64,000 nucleotides of DNA from Istiophorus platypterus (GCA_016859345.1 CM029122.1:479501-543500), one strand, 5' to 3'. Shown: positions 1 through 15,600, counted from the stretch's first letter. Numbers and translations: made by a program. The notes: generated by a model from the letters alone, not told the origin.

Positions 1-537
1 ATTTTCATGAAAATTTTGAGACTTAATGAAATTTCTGTCACAGTCTCCAAAGTTCAGTCATCTGTTATGCTTATTACTTAACGCCTTTTGATTATTCATT
101 GTTAGGTGGTAGAAGTACATACAAGTTCTCCAATGTTAAATTGATATTATATAATGAATTTGGAACATTTTCAAAGACAACAGTAGACTCCCTGGTGTCC
201 ACATATGATTTGTAACAGACATAAATACAATAACAGAATCTCAAATGTCTGTGAATTGACAATAATGACTTCTATGATAACAGACTTATGTTGAGTAATT
301 GTAAAATGAAATTATGATGTTTGCAGTAAAATTTCTTAAAAATAACCAAAATTATTTGCCAGTGCTTTATGATAATTACTCTATAAGGATAAATTCCTTG
401 ACAAAGACATAATTATCTGCAACACTTACAAGAATAAAGTATTATTCCAAAAAATTCACATTTGTTTATATATTTTTCCAGCTCTTAAAACCTTCTTGAG
501 GATGTAACACTCTTGTGAATTCTGTTGGTTACTCCAG
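1..537. other. intron sequence, nothing recognised
   Basis: AT-rich sequence before the first readable exon. No coding match, repeat family or RNA gene was recognised. The Z-repeat exons of titin would be expected upstream of the window. Confidence 0.6.
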
Positions 538-651
538 ATTCAGAGAGCGACAGAAATCTCCTCCCACATGGATACTGGTGTCACCCCATCCCCAGTTCCG
601 CATTTCACAGTTTCTAAAGTTTCTGTTCCTAAACATGAACATAGCCACGAG
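538..651 (+). CDS. ttn: titin exon, end of Z-disc unique region
   Basis: 38 codons in phase 0 between a TCCAG acceptor and GAG|gtaagg. The readable string HFTVSKVSVPKHEHSHE matches the human titin stretch just before SIAGSAIATLQKEL (human HFTVSKISVPKTEHGYE). The exon is short and carries no Ig domain. It lies C-terminal of the Z-repeats that bind alpha-actinin. Confidence 0.88.
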
Positions 652-3600
652 GTAAGGAGAGGCAACATCAGGCAATCAGTAGAAAATAAGATGCATTTAA
701 AAGGAAATGTAAAAAAATCAAGTTGACTGACACTGTAAGATTTAATGCTGAAATAATAAACATATTTAAGTCAATAATCCAACCTGTAACTAACCCTTTG
801 CTATGCCCCATTCCCCTTAGGTACTGTTACTAGCCTCTCAGTTTACATATTCAAGAATGTTACATATAAAGTCATTTATGAAATAATGATTCACTTAGTT
901 TCATTCAGACTTTTGATTTCTTGATGATTATCAGTTTTGCCTGCCGAAATTACCCCCGTACTTGGCTGATTTGATCACCTGTATTTTACTAGCCTATTAG
1001 CTGATGCTAACTCCTTAGTTGATTCAAACTCCCATGATAAAATAATGTCTATGAAATAACAAAATGAATCCACCTTTAACCTTGTTTTTCTTCTCCCTCT
1101 AATCAGTAAACACACTTAATCCACACTTAATCCAATACCAAATTATTAATCCAGCTTCATTTACAAAAATCCTTCATTTTCCCCCATTGCAGCTTTAATA
1201 AAACTAACTTACTGTAGATCCCTGTCTGTGCTGTGGTTTAACACAAACTGGAAAAACACAACGAATTTTTTTGATGATGGTGTGGCTGTTCCTCCTCTTT
1301 GGGTTGGTCAGGTTTCCATCGCTGGCTCAGCTATTGCCACTCTGCAGAAAGAGCTATCTTCAACATCTGCCACTGCTAGAAAGATCATCAAGCCCGTCAA
1401 GTCTCCCAGTCCATCTCGTAGAGTGGCAGAATCCAGAGTGACACCAGAGCCCATCCCTCCACCGTTCAGAGAGTTCTCTGAGAAATATCAGAGTCATTTT
1501 GGCACTGAGTTACAGAGAGGGGTGGTGCACTCAGAGGGCATTGAGAGAATAGATGAGGACTGGGGAGCCCAGGTTTGTAATCTAGTTTAATGGGCTGGAC
1601 CTGAACAGGACAAGAAAACCTGATGAGTAGACGAAGAAGAAATATCAAATCTAAGGGGCAGGATTTTCCTGCTCCCCAGAGCCTGAACCCTTTTAACTTC
1701 AGTGACCTTTCTGATAATTTCATCATCAAACTTTACATTTTCATCCCCACTACTCATAAGGCAAAGAATGCCTTAAAAAATGTTGTGTTTTCATACTGTG
1801 GGATGTAGTGAAGTCTAGTTTTTTAGAAGTCCGGTTTTCTTGATTTCTGTGAAAATCCAGGATAAATATCCCCCTAATAAAACTTTAACATGCTTGTTGA
1901 TGCTACTGACAACTTCATTCTCACCTCTTGAGCCAATCCAGCTCCCCCCTCCATCTCTCTGTGCTTTTCTTCATATGATGGATGTAAACAGCAAGTTCAA
2001 AGCCTTGTCCTATTTGTTTCTGTTATGTTATGTCCATTTTGTGAATATTATAAATATATGTGTTTTGTACTGGCTTGCATTGTACTAACAGATCTGTGAC
2101 TATATGACAGGTGATGGAGGCAGCAGCTGTACCTTCTGAAGATGGCGGCGTGGTCCCACCCGCACTGGTGTCTGTGAGTAGAATAGTCCTACTCCAAAAC
2201 CATTTAATATATCCATGCAGTTTTGGGAAAATGACATTTTCTAAAAGTGTTGCGTTTTATCGGTAGGGCTTGAAAAACACAAATGTCACAGAGGGTGAGT
2301 CGGTGACCCTGGAGTGCCAGATCAGTGGTCACCCTGCTCCTGTTATCATGTGGTTCAGAGAGGACTACAAGATCGAGAGCTCCATTGATTTCCAGATCAG
2401 TTATGAGAATGCATTTGCCCGCTTGCTGATCAGAGAGGCGTTTGCTGAAGACAGCGGCCGCTTCACCTGCACCGCTACTAATGAGGCAGGAACTGTCAGC
2501 AGCTCCTGCTACCTGCTTGTCCAGGGTCAGTACAAACAGTCAAACAGGAGGAAAAGTATGAATAAACAAAATATTAATTGCTTTGCATTATATTTCACAA
2601 ATAGGAAGTTTTCAGTGTCAATTCAATTACTCATGGAGACCCTCAGGGTTACATTATAGGCCCTCTTCTCTTTTAAATTGATATTAAATTCATAGCCTCA
2701 TACCCCTTGTTAAGTCCTGTCACCCTGAGTTACCTTTGGTACACTTATTTATCGTTCCATTTTCACACTGTATAGCACACAGCAACATTAACAAAGTCCG
2801 ACAAATTTCCCCCCTATTGAAACTAACTCTGTCTTTCTCTTTCAGTATCCGAGGACATTGAGAGCAGAGAGGAGATTGCTGTTGTCACAGGACATGTTGA
2901 AACTGCTCAGGAAAAACTGTGAGTCGATCAAAGCTCTTTTAAGGTTTGCAAGACAAAGTGATATAGTGAAGGCTGATAAACATAGCGTACAAACACTGAT
3001 CAAAATGGAACTCGAGAAAAGATTCTTCAGCTGGTTTATTGTCATACTGATGAGACTTAAAGATAGCTAGCAGTACAACTCCGCCCTGGAGCTCCTAAAA
3101 AGACATTTGTATTTCCAGAGTAACTGTAGAAGCCAAAGAGGAAACCATGTCTCAGGTCAGCATGGTCGAGTCAGATACTGCTGCTGCCGCCCCCTTCTTC
3201 ATCAAGAAACCCAGCATCCAGAAGCTGGTGGAGGGAGGAAGTGTTATATTTGAATGCCAGGTTGGCGGAAGCCCCAAACCACACATCATCTGGAAGAAGA
3301 GCGGCGTGCCGCTCACAACTGGATACAGGTATATATCTTCCTTTTTTGCATGTGATCTATCATCAATTGAGATCCAAATGTGTCTAATTTTAGACAGCCT
3401 GATATTTAATAGACCACCAGTATAAAAAAAAATAATAATAATTGCAAACATTTTCAAACTTCTAATTAGACACTAACTTAAATCATTTTCATCCTAATAT
3501 TAATGATGCTGTCCCCTTTTTGAAAGCACCACCTTCGGGACAAACTTTTTAGCCAAATTTCTGTAAAAATAGCTATAACATCCAAATGATGTTTATTCAT

Positions 3601-6539
3601 ATTGGGTCTGTAGTGAACACTGCAGCCTGTAGGTGTCACTAGTTATCACTGAAAAGCCTATAACATGCCCTTACCCTTTGCTGTCCAGATACAAAGTTGC
3701 ATACAAGAAAGAGACTGGAGAGTGCAGGTTGGAGATCTCCATGACCTTTGCTGATGATGCCGGAGAATACTCTGTGTTTGCTAAAAATCAGCTCGGAGAA
3801 GTCTCTGCTTCTGCCAGTCTGCTGGAGGAAGGTACACAACCATCTGCATCAATTAGATATACCATACTAATGAAGAAAGACAGGAGAGCACAGAGGAAAA
3901 GAGATAGGACTAGAAGAGAAGTTACGTCTTCTAGGACTTCAAAACAAGAATTGCAAAGATGTGATTTTCTCTGTCAGGATGTGTTCAATCATTGACATAA
4001 GTTACTTGAGCTCAACTAATGCTAAGTGATTTGTTTTGCTAACAGAGGAATATGAAGTCCACATTAAGAAACAAGAAGCAGCCTTCAAGACTGAAATGAC
4101 AGCCTTGGTGCAGGAGCCAAAAGTGGGAGATGTTGCCCCTGTAGTTGTTACAAAAATGGAGCAGGTGACCACTACTATTATCTCAGGACAGGTAAGAGCA
4201 TAACTAGCCACTGATAGTCTATATATGGCCAAATTACCCACTTTGGGGCACTGTGGTAAACATAACAGCTCCTGTCACCACTACGACTGCCATTCTGAAC
4301 ATTTTGTATGTGTCCTGTCACTTTCAAGTAGTTTATAGATTTATATAGGAATAGGCACTGTGATGATTAAAAATTACGTTAAAAGTTAAGATTTTCGACA
4401 AGTTTCATTAGGGGCCTCAAGATTAGGTATTAAGGAAGGACCTCTGAAAGCATCTTTAAGTATCTATTTCACATGATACTATAAGTTAGTGGTGCAGTCA
4501 CAAACAACTTTTCAATTAATCCAACAGCAACAGACAGAATGATTCAGGGACTTTTGGGGCCCTTTGGTACTCATCCACTTAACCAGGTTGATAATCCGGC
4601 CTTGCTAGAATATTTTTTATGTACCTTTAAATGTGCTTTCACCAATGACGTCTGAAAGGTGGAAATAATGACATTTCTCATAACCTATAACAGATCTATC
4701 ACTTGCACTTGGTTGTCAACCAGGGCCTTTTTTTTTAATATTCAGCTGATGGTGACCTGATGGTCATTGACAGTGATTTGCAGTCACGGTTAAAAAAAAC
4801 AAACAGAATATCATGTAAAGCTTTAAACTTGTAAAATCTTGTCACATCTGCAGGAATTCCACCTCTCTGCTATCGAGCAGAGGATAATTCAGGAGATCGA
4901 GCTCCGCATCATGAACATTACCTACAGAGAGCTAGTAACAGAGGATGGAGAGTTGATGGTGACCGCCGCCCCCACAGAGGCCGTGCAGCCAGCCTTTGAC
5001 ACTCCTGTCAAAAACTACAGAATCATGGAAGGAATCGGTGTCACTTTCCACTGCAAGATGACTGGAAAGCCGCTGCCAAAGGTACTGAAAATATAAGAAA
5101 CAACTTTCCTTTCAATAATCTCTCTTTGTTTAAAATGAGTTTCACAAATAAATTTAAAAAATAGTTGAAATATAATTGTACATTTGAATCCAAAGTGGTT
5201 TTACAATGACATTTTGTCTTCTTCCAGATTACTTGGTACAAAGACGGCCAGCGTATAAGGCCAAGCGATCATTACCAGATGGAAGTTCTCGAGGATGGAC
5301 GAGCCAGCCTTCGCTTGCCCATCGTTTTGCCGGAAGATGAGGGCGTGTACACTGCCTTCGGAGCCAACATCAAAGGAAATGCTGTCAGCTCTGGGAAGCT
5401 CTATGTGGAGCCTTCTGGAACTGTAACACCTCAGAGATACACACCACAGCCAGCAATGCAGAGGATCAGGTAAGAGTTCACTCAGAGGACTGAGAAATGC
5501 TTAAAAGGTTCAGAATCATGAACACCTGGGTACTGATGATCAGTAATCCTTTCTCAGGTCCACATCTCCTCGATCTCTGAGCCGCTCACCCGGGCGTTCT
5601 TCTAGCCGTTCACCCGCACGCTCTCCTGCCCGCCGGCTTGAAGAGACAGATGAGGCTCAGCTGGAAAGACTCTACAAACCTGTGTTTGTCATGAAGCCTT
5701 CCTCATGTAAATGCTCTGAGGGGCAAACTGCCAGATTTGACTTGAAGGTTGTTGGCAGACCCATGCCCGACACATACTGGTTCCACAATGGTGAGTAAAA
5801 CATAGATAAAATATTCATAAACCATGCTCTACATCATTTGATGGTCTCATTATTATCAAAATCCATTTATCACCTTCTCAGGACAACAAGTTGTTAGTGA
5901 CTACACCCACAAGATAGTGATCAAAGAGGATGGTACTCAGTCCCTAATCATTGTCCCAGCCATGCCACAAGACTCTGGAGAATGGACAGTCATTGCTCAG
6001 AACAGAGCTGGACGGTCATCTCTGTCTGTCACTCTCACTGTTGAAGGTAAGAATGTATATACTTTTGGATTTGTGTGAACTCTGTTGAATCACTTTTAAA
6101 AGGAGATAACTGATGATATTTGGTGACTCTAAAGTTTCTTGACAATCAATTGTTTTGCTCTCTCAGCTAAGGAAACCTTGGTGCGACCCCAGTTCACTGA
6201 CAAGCTGAAGAACATTAGTGTAAAGCAGGGCACTCTGGTTGAACTGGCTGTAAAAGCCATTGGAAGCCCCCTGCCTGATATTGTCTGGCTGAAAAACAGC
6301 GACATTATCACACCCTATAAGCACCCAAACATCAGGTATGTTTTATATTTGCTGTATCCAGAAATTTGCTCTCTTGCAATCTAAACAGTAGACTGTGGCA
6401 ACAACAGATATTCAGATATTTATAATGATGGCCAAATCGGCGAGTTAGCTGCCACTCGACAAAGCAAAAAAAAGACGTAAACCTCCATCCTCTTGTTGTC
6501 AAATTTGCAAAGTTTGTGTGTGTGTGTGTGTGTATATGG

Positions 6540-6600
<61 letters not shown>

Positions 6601-9600
6601 TGTGTGTGCGTGTGTGTGAAAAATCAAATTTTAATTTTATATTTTTTAAAGGTGTATGGCAGTTGTCCCGACATGTGTAGTGTTACATTCCTTTATTTCA
6701 TAACCCTAAGACTGACTAGGTTTGATTCTATTTAAATTTTTCAAATCTTTGAAAGCTGACAAGCTGGCAAACAACTCAAACACAACTATAAGTTGAGAGA
6801 AAGGGTGCAACAGAGGTTTTACCTTACAGTCAGGTTTCTTGCCACCTTAAATTAAGGTCCAGTTAGTGTATTAATAATGGTAACAAGGTCCAGAATACAA
6901 TTTTTTAAACTGCATGTGTGATGAAAGAAAAAGAAAAAAAACAAGAGAAGACCATAATGGTTTGTACTGGCCTGCTAGATGTGTGTCTCTTTGCCTTACT
7001 TTGACTCCTGCCAAAATTTGGCATTGGGCAGCAAACCATGCAGTTTGCACTTGTTTGGTTGGAGCAACAATATTCCTCAAAGCAATTTTTTTTTATAGTG
7101 AAAAACCTTGAATGTTAAAGCTATTCTAATATGCCAAATCCTGTTCCAGGATTGAAGGAACCAGAGGAGAGGCCAAATTCCAGATCCCCTCAGCAGTTGG
7201 CTCAGACAGTGCCTGGTACACAGCAACAGCCATTAACAAGGCTGGTAGAGACACTACTCGCTGCAGAGTCAATGTTGAGGTGGATTATGCTGAACCTGAA
7301 CCAGAGAGAAAGCTCATTATTCCCAAAGGCACCTACAAAGCCAAAGAAATCACTCCTCCAGAGGTAGAGCCTCTTCATCTGCGATATGGTCAAGAGCAGT
7401 GGGAGGAGGGCGACCTTTATGACAAAGAGAAGCAGCAGAAACCACAATTCAAGAAGAAGCTAACCTCTATTAGAATGAAGCGTTTCGGTCCAGCTCATTT
7501 TGAGTGCAGACTTACCCCTATTGGCGATCCCACCATGGTAGTGGAGTGGCTGCATGATGGCAAACCCCTGGCAGCTGCTAACAGGTTGCGCATGGTCAAT
7601 GAATTTGGCTACTGCAGCCTTGACTATGAAGTTGCTTATGCTAGAGACAGTGGTGTTATCACCTGCAGAGCAACAAACAAGTACGGAGTCGACCAGACCT
7701 CGGCCACCCTGATCGTCAAGGATGAGAAAGGTCTTGTTGAGGAATCACAGCTTCCTGAGGGCAGGAAGGGAGCGCACAGAATTGATGAGATCGAACGCAT
7801 GGCTCATGAAGGAGGACCCTATGGAGTCACAGCTGAAGAAGAAACTGAGAAAATGAAACCTGAGATTGTCCTGCTTCCTGAACCAGTCAGAGTTATGGAG
7901 GGTGACACAGCCAGATTCCGGTGCAGAGTGACCGGTCATCCAGCACCTAAGGTTAACTGGTACCTCAACGGACAACTTATCCGGAAAAGCAAAAGATACA
8001 GACTTCGCTATGATGGTATTTACTATCTGGAGATCACTGACATCAAGTCCTATGATTCAGGAGAGGTCAGAGTGGTGGCAGACAACAACCTGGGTTCTGC
8101 TGAACACACTGTGAAGCTGGAAATTCAGCAGAAAGAGGACTTCAGAACTCATCTGCGCCGTGCCCCTGAGGCTAAGGCAACTGAGGCTATACACGAAGCT
8201 GGAAAAATACCATTTGAGGTGGTGAAGACTGAGAAACCTGCAGAGGACTCTCAAGTAAAAGAGGTCGTCAAGCTCAAGAAAGCCCACAGAATTGTCCACG
8301 AGAAATCCACAGAGGAGTCGGAAGAGCTGAGGAGCAAGTTCAAGCGCAGAACAGAGGAAGGCTATTACGAGTCCATTACCGCAGTGGAGCTCAAGTCACG
8401 CAAGAGAGATGAGTCCTATGAGGATCTGCTGAAGAAAACAAAGGATGAGCTGCTTCACCATGCCAAAGAGAAGGAGGAGGCTGAGAAGAGGAAGGAGGAG
8501 GAGCGTCGCAAAATTACAGCCAAACCTCTAAAACCAGAGAGGGTCAAACTCTCAGCCAGTATGGAAGCTCCTAAGATCCTGGAACGCATTACAAGCCAAA
8601 CAGTCGCACAGGGTGATGAAGTCAAGTTCAGAGTCAGGGTTGTGGGCAGACCAGAACCTGAGTGTCAGTGGTTCAAGAATGGTGTTCAGCTGGAGAAGTC
8701 TGATCGTATTTACTGGTACTGGCCTGAGGATCATGTGTGTGAACTAGTGATCAGAAATGTTAGAGCAGAGGATTCTGCTAGCATCATGGTTAAAGCTTTA
8801 AACACTGCTGGAGAGACTTCAAGCCATGCCTTCCTGCTGGTGCAAGGTGACAACTTTCTAAAGTGTAGCTGTAATTCTGCATTTTAGTTGTGTATTTTTT
8901 AACAAAAGGTTTATTGTCATTTTTGCAGCAAAGCAAGTCATCACCTTTACACAGAAGCTGGAGGATATAAATGCCAAGGAGAAGGACACCATGGCTACTT
9001 TTGAGTGTGAGACCAACGAGCCTTTTGTCAAGGTGAAATGGCTGAAGAATAATGTGCAGATCTTCTCCGGAGACAAATACAGGATGCACTCTGACAGAAA
9101 GGTTCATTTCCTGTCTGTGCTGATGATTGACATGAGGGATGATGCAGAATATGCCTGTGTGGTTGTAGACGAAGATGTCAGGACAACTGCCAAGCTTAAT
9201 GTGGAAGGTGGGTTGGCTAACAACTGGCTACAGCCAAAGAGAACAATTCCTAAACATATTTTTTTTCTTCAGAGACAATGGACACATAGGAAACACATGT
9301 AACCATATCCGAACACTGGTTCATAGCTTCAAAGTGGTCTGTTACACCCTGAGGTTCAGTCACTTAAAAGCTTAAAAAAACCTTAAAGTTGAAAACTAAG
9401 TTGAAGTTGAAAACTTTTAAATTCTCCCTTTAGTCTTGCATGGGAATATTATAAAACTTTGGGGTTTTTTGTAGTGCAGTATCAAATTTTAAATGTAGAC
9501 ACTATTTAGATACCTTATCTAACATATAGTGCCAATTAATCTGGCAAATCAGATAAAGTTTACGTAGCACACCATACTTTGATTTGGAAAGGGCAGATAA

Positions 9601-12600
9601 GCTTTTGGGTTTTCCATTGAGAGCCCACACATTATGAAAGACATACAGCACTGATACATAATTACCACAATCGGGAACTCTCCTTGTTTAAGGTAATTAA
9701 GTGTGAACTGTTCCCTGATGCTTTTGCTAAGGTGTGCAACATGGTATTCTGTTACAAGAATGTGTAATTGTATGAAAAACTTTTCACTAAACTGTAGATA
9801 TGGGTGTATTTTTTTTATTGTGCAATAATTAGGAGCTCCACTAGAGATCCTGAAGCAGCTGGAGAATACAGAGGTGCCGGAGACGTACTCTGGAGAGTTT
9901 GAGTGTCTCGTGTCTCGTGAGGACGCAGAAGGGAGCTGGTTCTTTGGAGAAAAGCTGCTTTCTTCCAGCAGTAAATACGTCATTTGCTCCCGTCGTGGAA
10001 GACACAGCCTGTCTGTCAAAGATGTCAAGAAGGAGGACCAGGGAAAATATACCTTCAAAGTGGACGAGTTAAAGACAAGTGCCTCACTGAAGATGAAATG
10101 TGAGTTTTGGAAGAAATTGTAAGCAGTAGAGTTTACTCTTGCAGTCAGTTTAGAGTTTCTTGTTTGGTCAAAATCTTTGTTATGGAGGTGTGCGGTCCCC
10201 AGAGGGTTAATCATAAAGATTTTTGTCTCTCTCTGGACTTACCTGTAGTGCCACTGTCATACCAAATTTTCTATTGAACTGCAAAAATATTCAAATCTAC
10301 AAGCAGATTGCCATAAAATATATTGAGTATATTCTTGCTCACTGGAGGATCAACAAAAACAGATTTGCCTTGATATTTTAGTGCGTCCAGTTACCCTAAT
10401 GCAGCCGTTGACTGACCTGACTGTCTGCGAGGGTGACATTGCACAGATGGAGGTCAAGTTCTCTCAGGAGAACATTGAGGGAACCTGGATGAAGAATGGG
10501 CAGCCCATCACAGCTTCCAACCGTGTCCACATTGTTATCGACAAACAGATTCACAAACTCCTTATTGAAGACACCAACAAGGAGGACTTTGGAATGTACT
10601 CCTTTGTTGTTCCCGCTCAGGAGATTTCAACCTCTGCAAAGTTGGTGATTCAGAGTAAGGTCCCTCAGATGCATTTTGTTTTCTAAAGGAATTTAGTATT
10701 CAAAAATAAAAGATTACAAACAAAACACCTGAATTTTCATTGCAGCTATTGGTATACTGAAACCACTGAAAGACACTAGTGCCGTTGAGGGCACCAAGGC
10801 TGTACTTGAGGCCAAGATCTCCGCTCAGGACATCAGCTCAGTCAAATGGTACCACAATGAAAAACTGATGATGCCCAGCGACCGAATCCAGATGGTGGCA
10901 AAGGGAGCCAAGCAGCGTCTTGTCTTCACCAGGACCTACGCCTCCGATGAAGGACACTACAAACTGGTCGTTGGTCGAGCCGACACCAACTGCAAACTTA
11001 CTGTTCAGAGTAAGTTACACAAGAATGGGATGAGTAATGTTTAAGCATGTGCTGAATCACAAAGAACAATATATATGGTGAATGAACTTTACTTATATAG
11101 CACTATTCTAGTCTTATCAACCACTCAAAGTGCTTTCACACTATTGTTACATTCATCCATTCACACACATTCATACACCAATGATACATCGGTGGCAATT
11201 TGGCAATTCAGTAATTTACGCATGGACACTTCGATGTGCTGTCTGGAGGATCACGGGATCAAAATCTTCATCTTCTGTTTGATGGACAACCCACTATACC
11301 TCCTAAACCACAGCTGCCCCAATATCAGTTACAATGTATCAGTTAAATGAGCATATACCACAATGGATTTAATTTAGTAGAACATGTTTGTCCTACCTGG
11401 AGAGTTAAAAAAACATGAGCTGCTGCATCTTATGGAAACAGCCAATCTGAATAAATTAAACAGCTCCATATGCTAGACACTTTATTGACTACAATTTGTG
11501 TGAAAGAGAGGGTCAATATTAAATGACCTGAAAACAAAAATTATGTTTTCGATTCTTATCGAAAACACAATTTATACGATCATGATATGATCGTGTATTT
11601 ATGCGATCGTGTATTTATGTGATCATGAAAGATGACTAGATGATAATAACTGGTTCAACTCTTTTTCCATCTAAACAGCTGTCCAGATTGTGAACCCAAT
11701 GAAGGACAAGGAATGCTCTGAATCTGAGAACGTCACCTTTGAGGTAGAAGTTTCTCACCCAGGCATCGATGCCTTCTGGACTTTCAAAAGGCATCCCCTT
11801 AAAGCCAGTGCCAAGTATAAGATGGAGTCTAAGAACAAGCACCACACCCTGACAGTCATGAATGCAATGAAGGATGAGGAGGGGGAGTACATGTTTGCTG
11901 CTGGTGAGAAGACATGCAGTGCTTCACTCACCGTAACAGGTATGCTGGGTTATATTTTGTTAATGTAGTCTTACAAAAAATATTCAGCAACCGCAGGTCT
12001 GAGCAAAGCATTAACTGAGAGAAACTATCTCCTGTAACCAGGTGGTGCTATCAAGAAGCCTCTGCATGATTTGGTGGTGGCTGACTCTCAGACCGCCGTG
12101 CTGGAGTGTGAAGTAGCCAACCCGACTGCAGAAGGTAAATGGCTGAAAGACGGCCAGCCTGTCAACTTCAACGAGAATGTGGTGAGCGAGGTGAATGGCG
12201 TTGTTAGACGCCTCGTCATCATCATTACCAAAGGCACCGACATTGGAGAGTACGCCTATCAGGTTGCCAGCTCCAAGACTTCAGCCCACCTGAGAGTTGA
12301 GGGTAGGTCCAGGCATTTTGAATGAAACAAACAGACTCTGTATATAGCCTGTTTGAATCTTTTATTAAGAAGCCATTTATTAAAGATATGCATGTCAGGG
12401 AATATTTACACTTAGTTCTGTATTTTTTATTTTTGTGTTATTATATGGAATTATATATCAAATCATAAAAGCTGGATGTACAGTGAATCTTATCTTTTGA
12501 TAATATACCCAAGGACTGAACAAAAGAGGTACAAAATAATTTAAACAGTTTAATCTGTGCTTGTTTGCTTTTTCCTGGATTTAGTATTGTGGAAAGCTAA

Positions 12601-15600
12601 ACTTGACCTTGAAAACAAAGTTTAGCTGTCTTGGATGGATCACTAAATAGTGATAGCTAGCAAGATGTATTTTGTAGTAGCTTGATACATGTCTTTGCTC
12701 TTCTGAGAGGAGTAGTTTATGTTTGTTCCACTTAACCAAGCTCCTGACAAGCTAATTTAGAAATTTAGAACAATCTCTGCAGGTTGGCTAAGTGCATAAT
12801 GATATTGATTACCTTTTTCAGATCTGGGTATTTGGAACTTATCTGTCCATGGCAATGGCAACTTGCAAACCCCTAGATTGAGAGCAACTGACCATCCAAC
12901 ATACAAATTAACAAACCCTGGAATAATGATGATGTTTGTCTTCACAGCTGTAAAGGTCAAGAAAACCCTGAGGAACCTGAATGTGATCCAGACTCAGGAA
13001 GCTGTTTTCAGCCTGGAGCTGACCCACGAAAATGTGAGGGGAGCGCAGTGGATCAAGAATGGTGTCGAGATCCAGCTCAGTGATAAATATGAGATCAGTG
13101 TTGACGGCACAGTCCACACCCTGAAGATCAAGAACTGCACCACACAGGACGAGTCTGTTTACTCTTTCAGACTGGGAAAACTGTCTGCAAATGCCCGGCT
13201 GAACGTTGAAAGTAAGAAACTATTGATTGAATTTAAAAAGGAAAAAAGAAAAAAAAAAAGAACAACACAAATTTCAGACATTTCAATTTGTTGTTAGAAA
13301 ACCTCAAAAGTGACCAGAAGATTAGTTCCAAGGAAACCAGTGACCCGAAAAATTATAAAACTGTAAATTATCTTCCCACAGCCATCAGGATCCTGAAAAA
13401 GCCAAAGGACGTGACTTCACTGTTGGGTGCAACAGCTGTATTTGAGGTTGGCATCTCTGAAGACGACATCCCAGTGAAATGGATGTTTAACAACAAGGAT
13501 CTGAAGGCAAACGAACATTACAAGATGCTCTCTGAGAAGAAGACCCACAAACTGATTGTCCAGGATGTCGACAACAGCAAAGAGGGAGAGTACACCGTTG
13601 TGGTGGGCCACCTGCAGTGCAGTGCTCGCCTCATCGTTGAGTGTAAGTGGCAGCATGGAGGGACACATACACCAACTTTGAAGATGGGAAGTGTATAACC
13701 AAGAATGTTCATCTGAGATTTTATGTCTTCCTTTAGCTCCCTCTTTATTTAAAAAGTTCATTTAACAAGTTTAACTTATTATGCACAGAACTTATTTCAG
13801 TGTTAATTCAGTGCTGTATTTCTTTTACACCTAACTAATGTTAAAAGGCTAACATTAGTAACACAAATCATTAGAAAAGGCTGAAAATAAATTTCTCTTC
13901 CAAATAATGCTGAAAATTATAATTTTCATTTGTCTCTGTTACTAATAGGTTTTATTAATACTTTATTGTTTCCACTCATGAGTTTGGTGGAGAAGGTACT
14001 GTGACTTCTTCAGCACATGAAAACTAAAGTTTATGTCTCGAGATGATTAAAAACGCAAAAATGAATATCATCCCTAGATGGGTAATTTCAAAAAGGTCAT
14101 ATAGACAACTTCAACTACTTTTATGCTGTTAACACTGGTTTGAATAATATATTTAGAAAATAATAAAAAAAAAAAGTAGCATTGTTGCAAAAAAAAGTCT
14201 AGTTTAATTTGTCTCGTTTATTTTTTTTTATCTTGATTTAATTCAGGTATCTTTACATTTTGGGGAGAGTTGTTTATGTTTTTTGCACTTAATTGAGCTC
14301 CAGACAAGCTCATATAGACTACTGAGAGTTTAACAATTACATCTGGATTTTAGTAGTTTGAATGACTTAATTCTTGATGTTGTAGCTATCCTAAAAGAGA
14401 CATACTTATATTGGGATTAAATATGTTGACATTTTCCCCTCAGCTCTGCGAGTCACCAAACCCATGAAGAGCCTGGAGGTGCCAGAGACTCACATGGCCA
14501 CGTTCGAGTGTGAAGTTTCTCACTTCAACGTCTCGTCCACCTGGCTAAAGAACGGCGTGGAGATTGAGATGAGTGAGAAGTTAAGGATTGTGGTTCAAGG
14601 AAAACTCCATCAGCTGAAGATCATGAACACCAGCAGGGATGACTCTGCAGAGTATACCTTTGTCTGCGGCAACGACCGCGTCTCCTCATCACTCACTGTT
14701 AGCCGTAAGTTCTTCCCCCTGGCTACTATCTTTGATACTGAAATTAAGGATTTTGACGTTTGATCATTGAACCTCAGATTTCTAAATAAATTAACTCATA
14801 AATTAACTAAAAGTTGTTTGAACAATTTAAAGCCAATAATGGATAGAGTGACAATTCAGTATGAAACACAACAAACCCTTACCATGCTATAAATTTACTC
14901 CTAATTTACATCTGAAAACACACCAAACACCTTGGTCTAGATAAAGGTGTGACAACCAGAGTTCCTTTGTCCATTAATTTGAAACAAGCTTTATAAACAT
15001 CTGAATTTCAAAAGCCCTTAATTTACAAATTCAGTAAATTGTAAGAGCTGCCCTTCTTTGGCCTAAAATAAGCCTCGGGTTTAAATATTATGCCATAGTA
15101 ACCATATAGCCAGTTTGCTTACTTTAGAAATTAATTAATTTATGTAGAAATGACATTAAAAACTGCTAATATGTGACATTAAAAAAATCTTAAATTGGAC
15201 TTAATTTTCATATTAAGGTCTTTGAAAAGAATTTTTTGTATAAGGGCTTCAGATTGTCCAATTGATGGGTAAATTAAGGGATATCTGGCTATCAAACAAA
15301 ACACATTGATTTAGATGAATCTAATCAAGCATATTTGGGGCATTTTTTTCCATAGAGCGTTAGGACCATTTTTTCATAATTGTGTCTCAAAGATATCTAA
15401 AAGTTTTGGTGAACTTAACATCACTTTTGTTGTTTTCCAGCCATTTTGATCACAACAATGCTGCAGGACCTTAGCGCTCAGGAAAAAGACATGGTCACAT
15501 TTGAAGTGAATGTTAACTACGAGGGAATCTCATACAAATGGCTGAAGAACGGCGTTGAGATCCGGTCTACGGATAGATGTCATGCTCGCTGCAAACAGTT

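Noticed and set aside
1228..1311. ATG at 1228 as a start of translation
   Set aside because: Lies in the intron upstream of the acceptor at 1311; the sequence before SIAGSAIA does not match titin.
6493..6735. Open frame of repeated Cys-Val
   Set aside because: Translation of the TG microsatellite.
9549..10214. 221-codon antisense open frame
   Set aside because: It lies opposite an intron and the I3 exon, has no recognisable domain, and is explained by the absence of stops opposite the coding exon.
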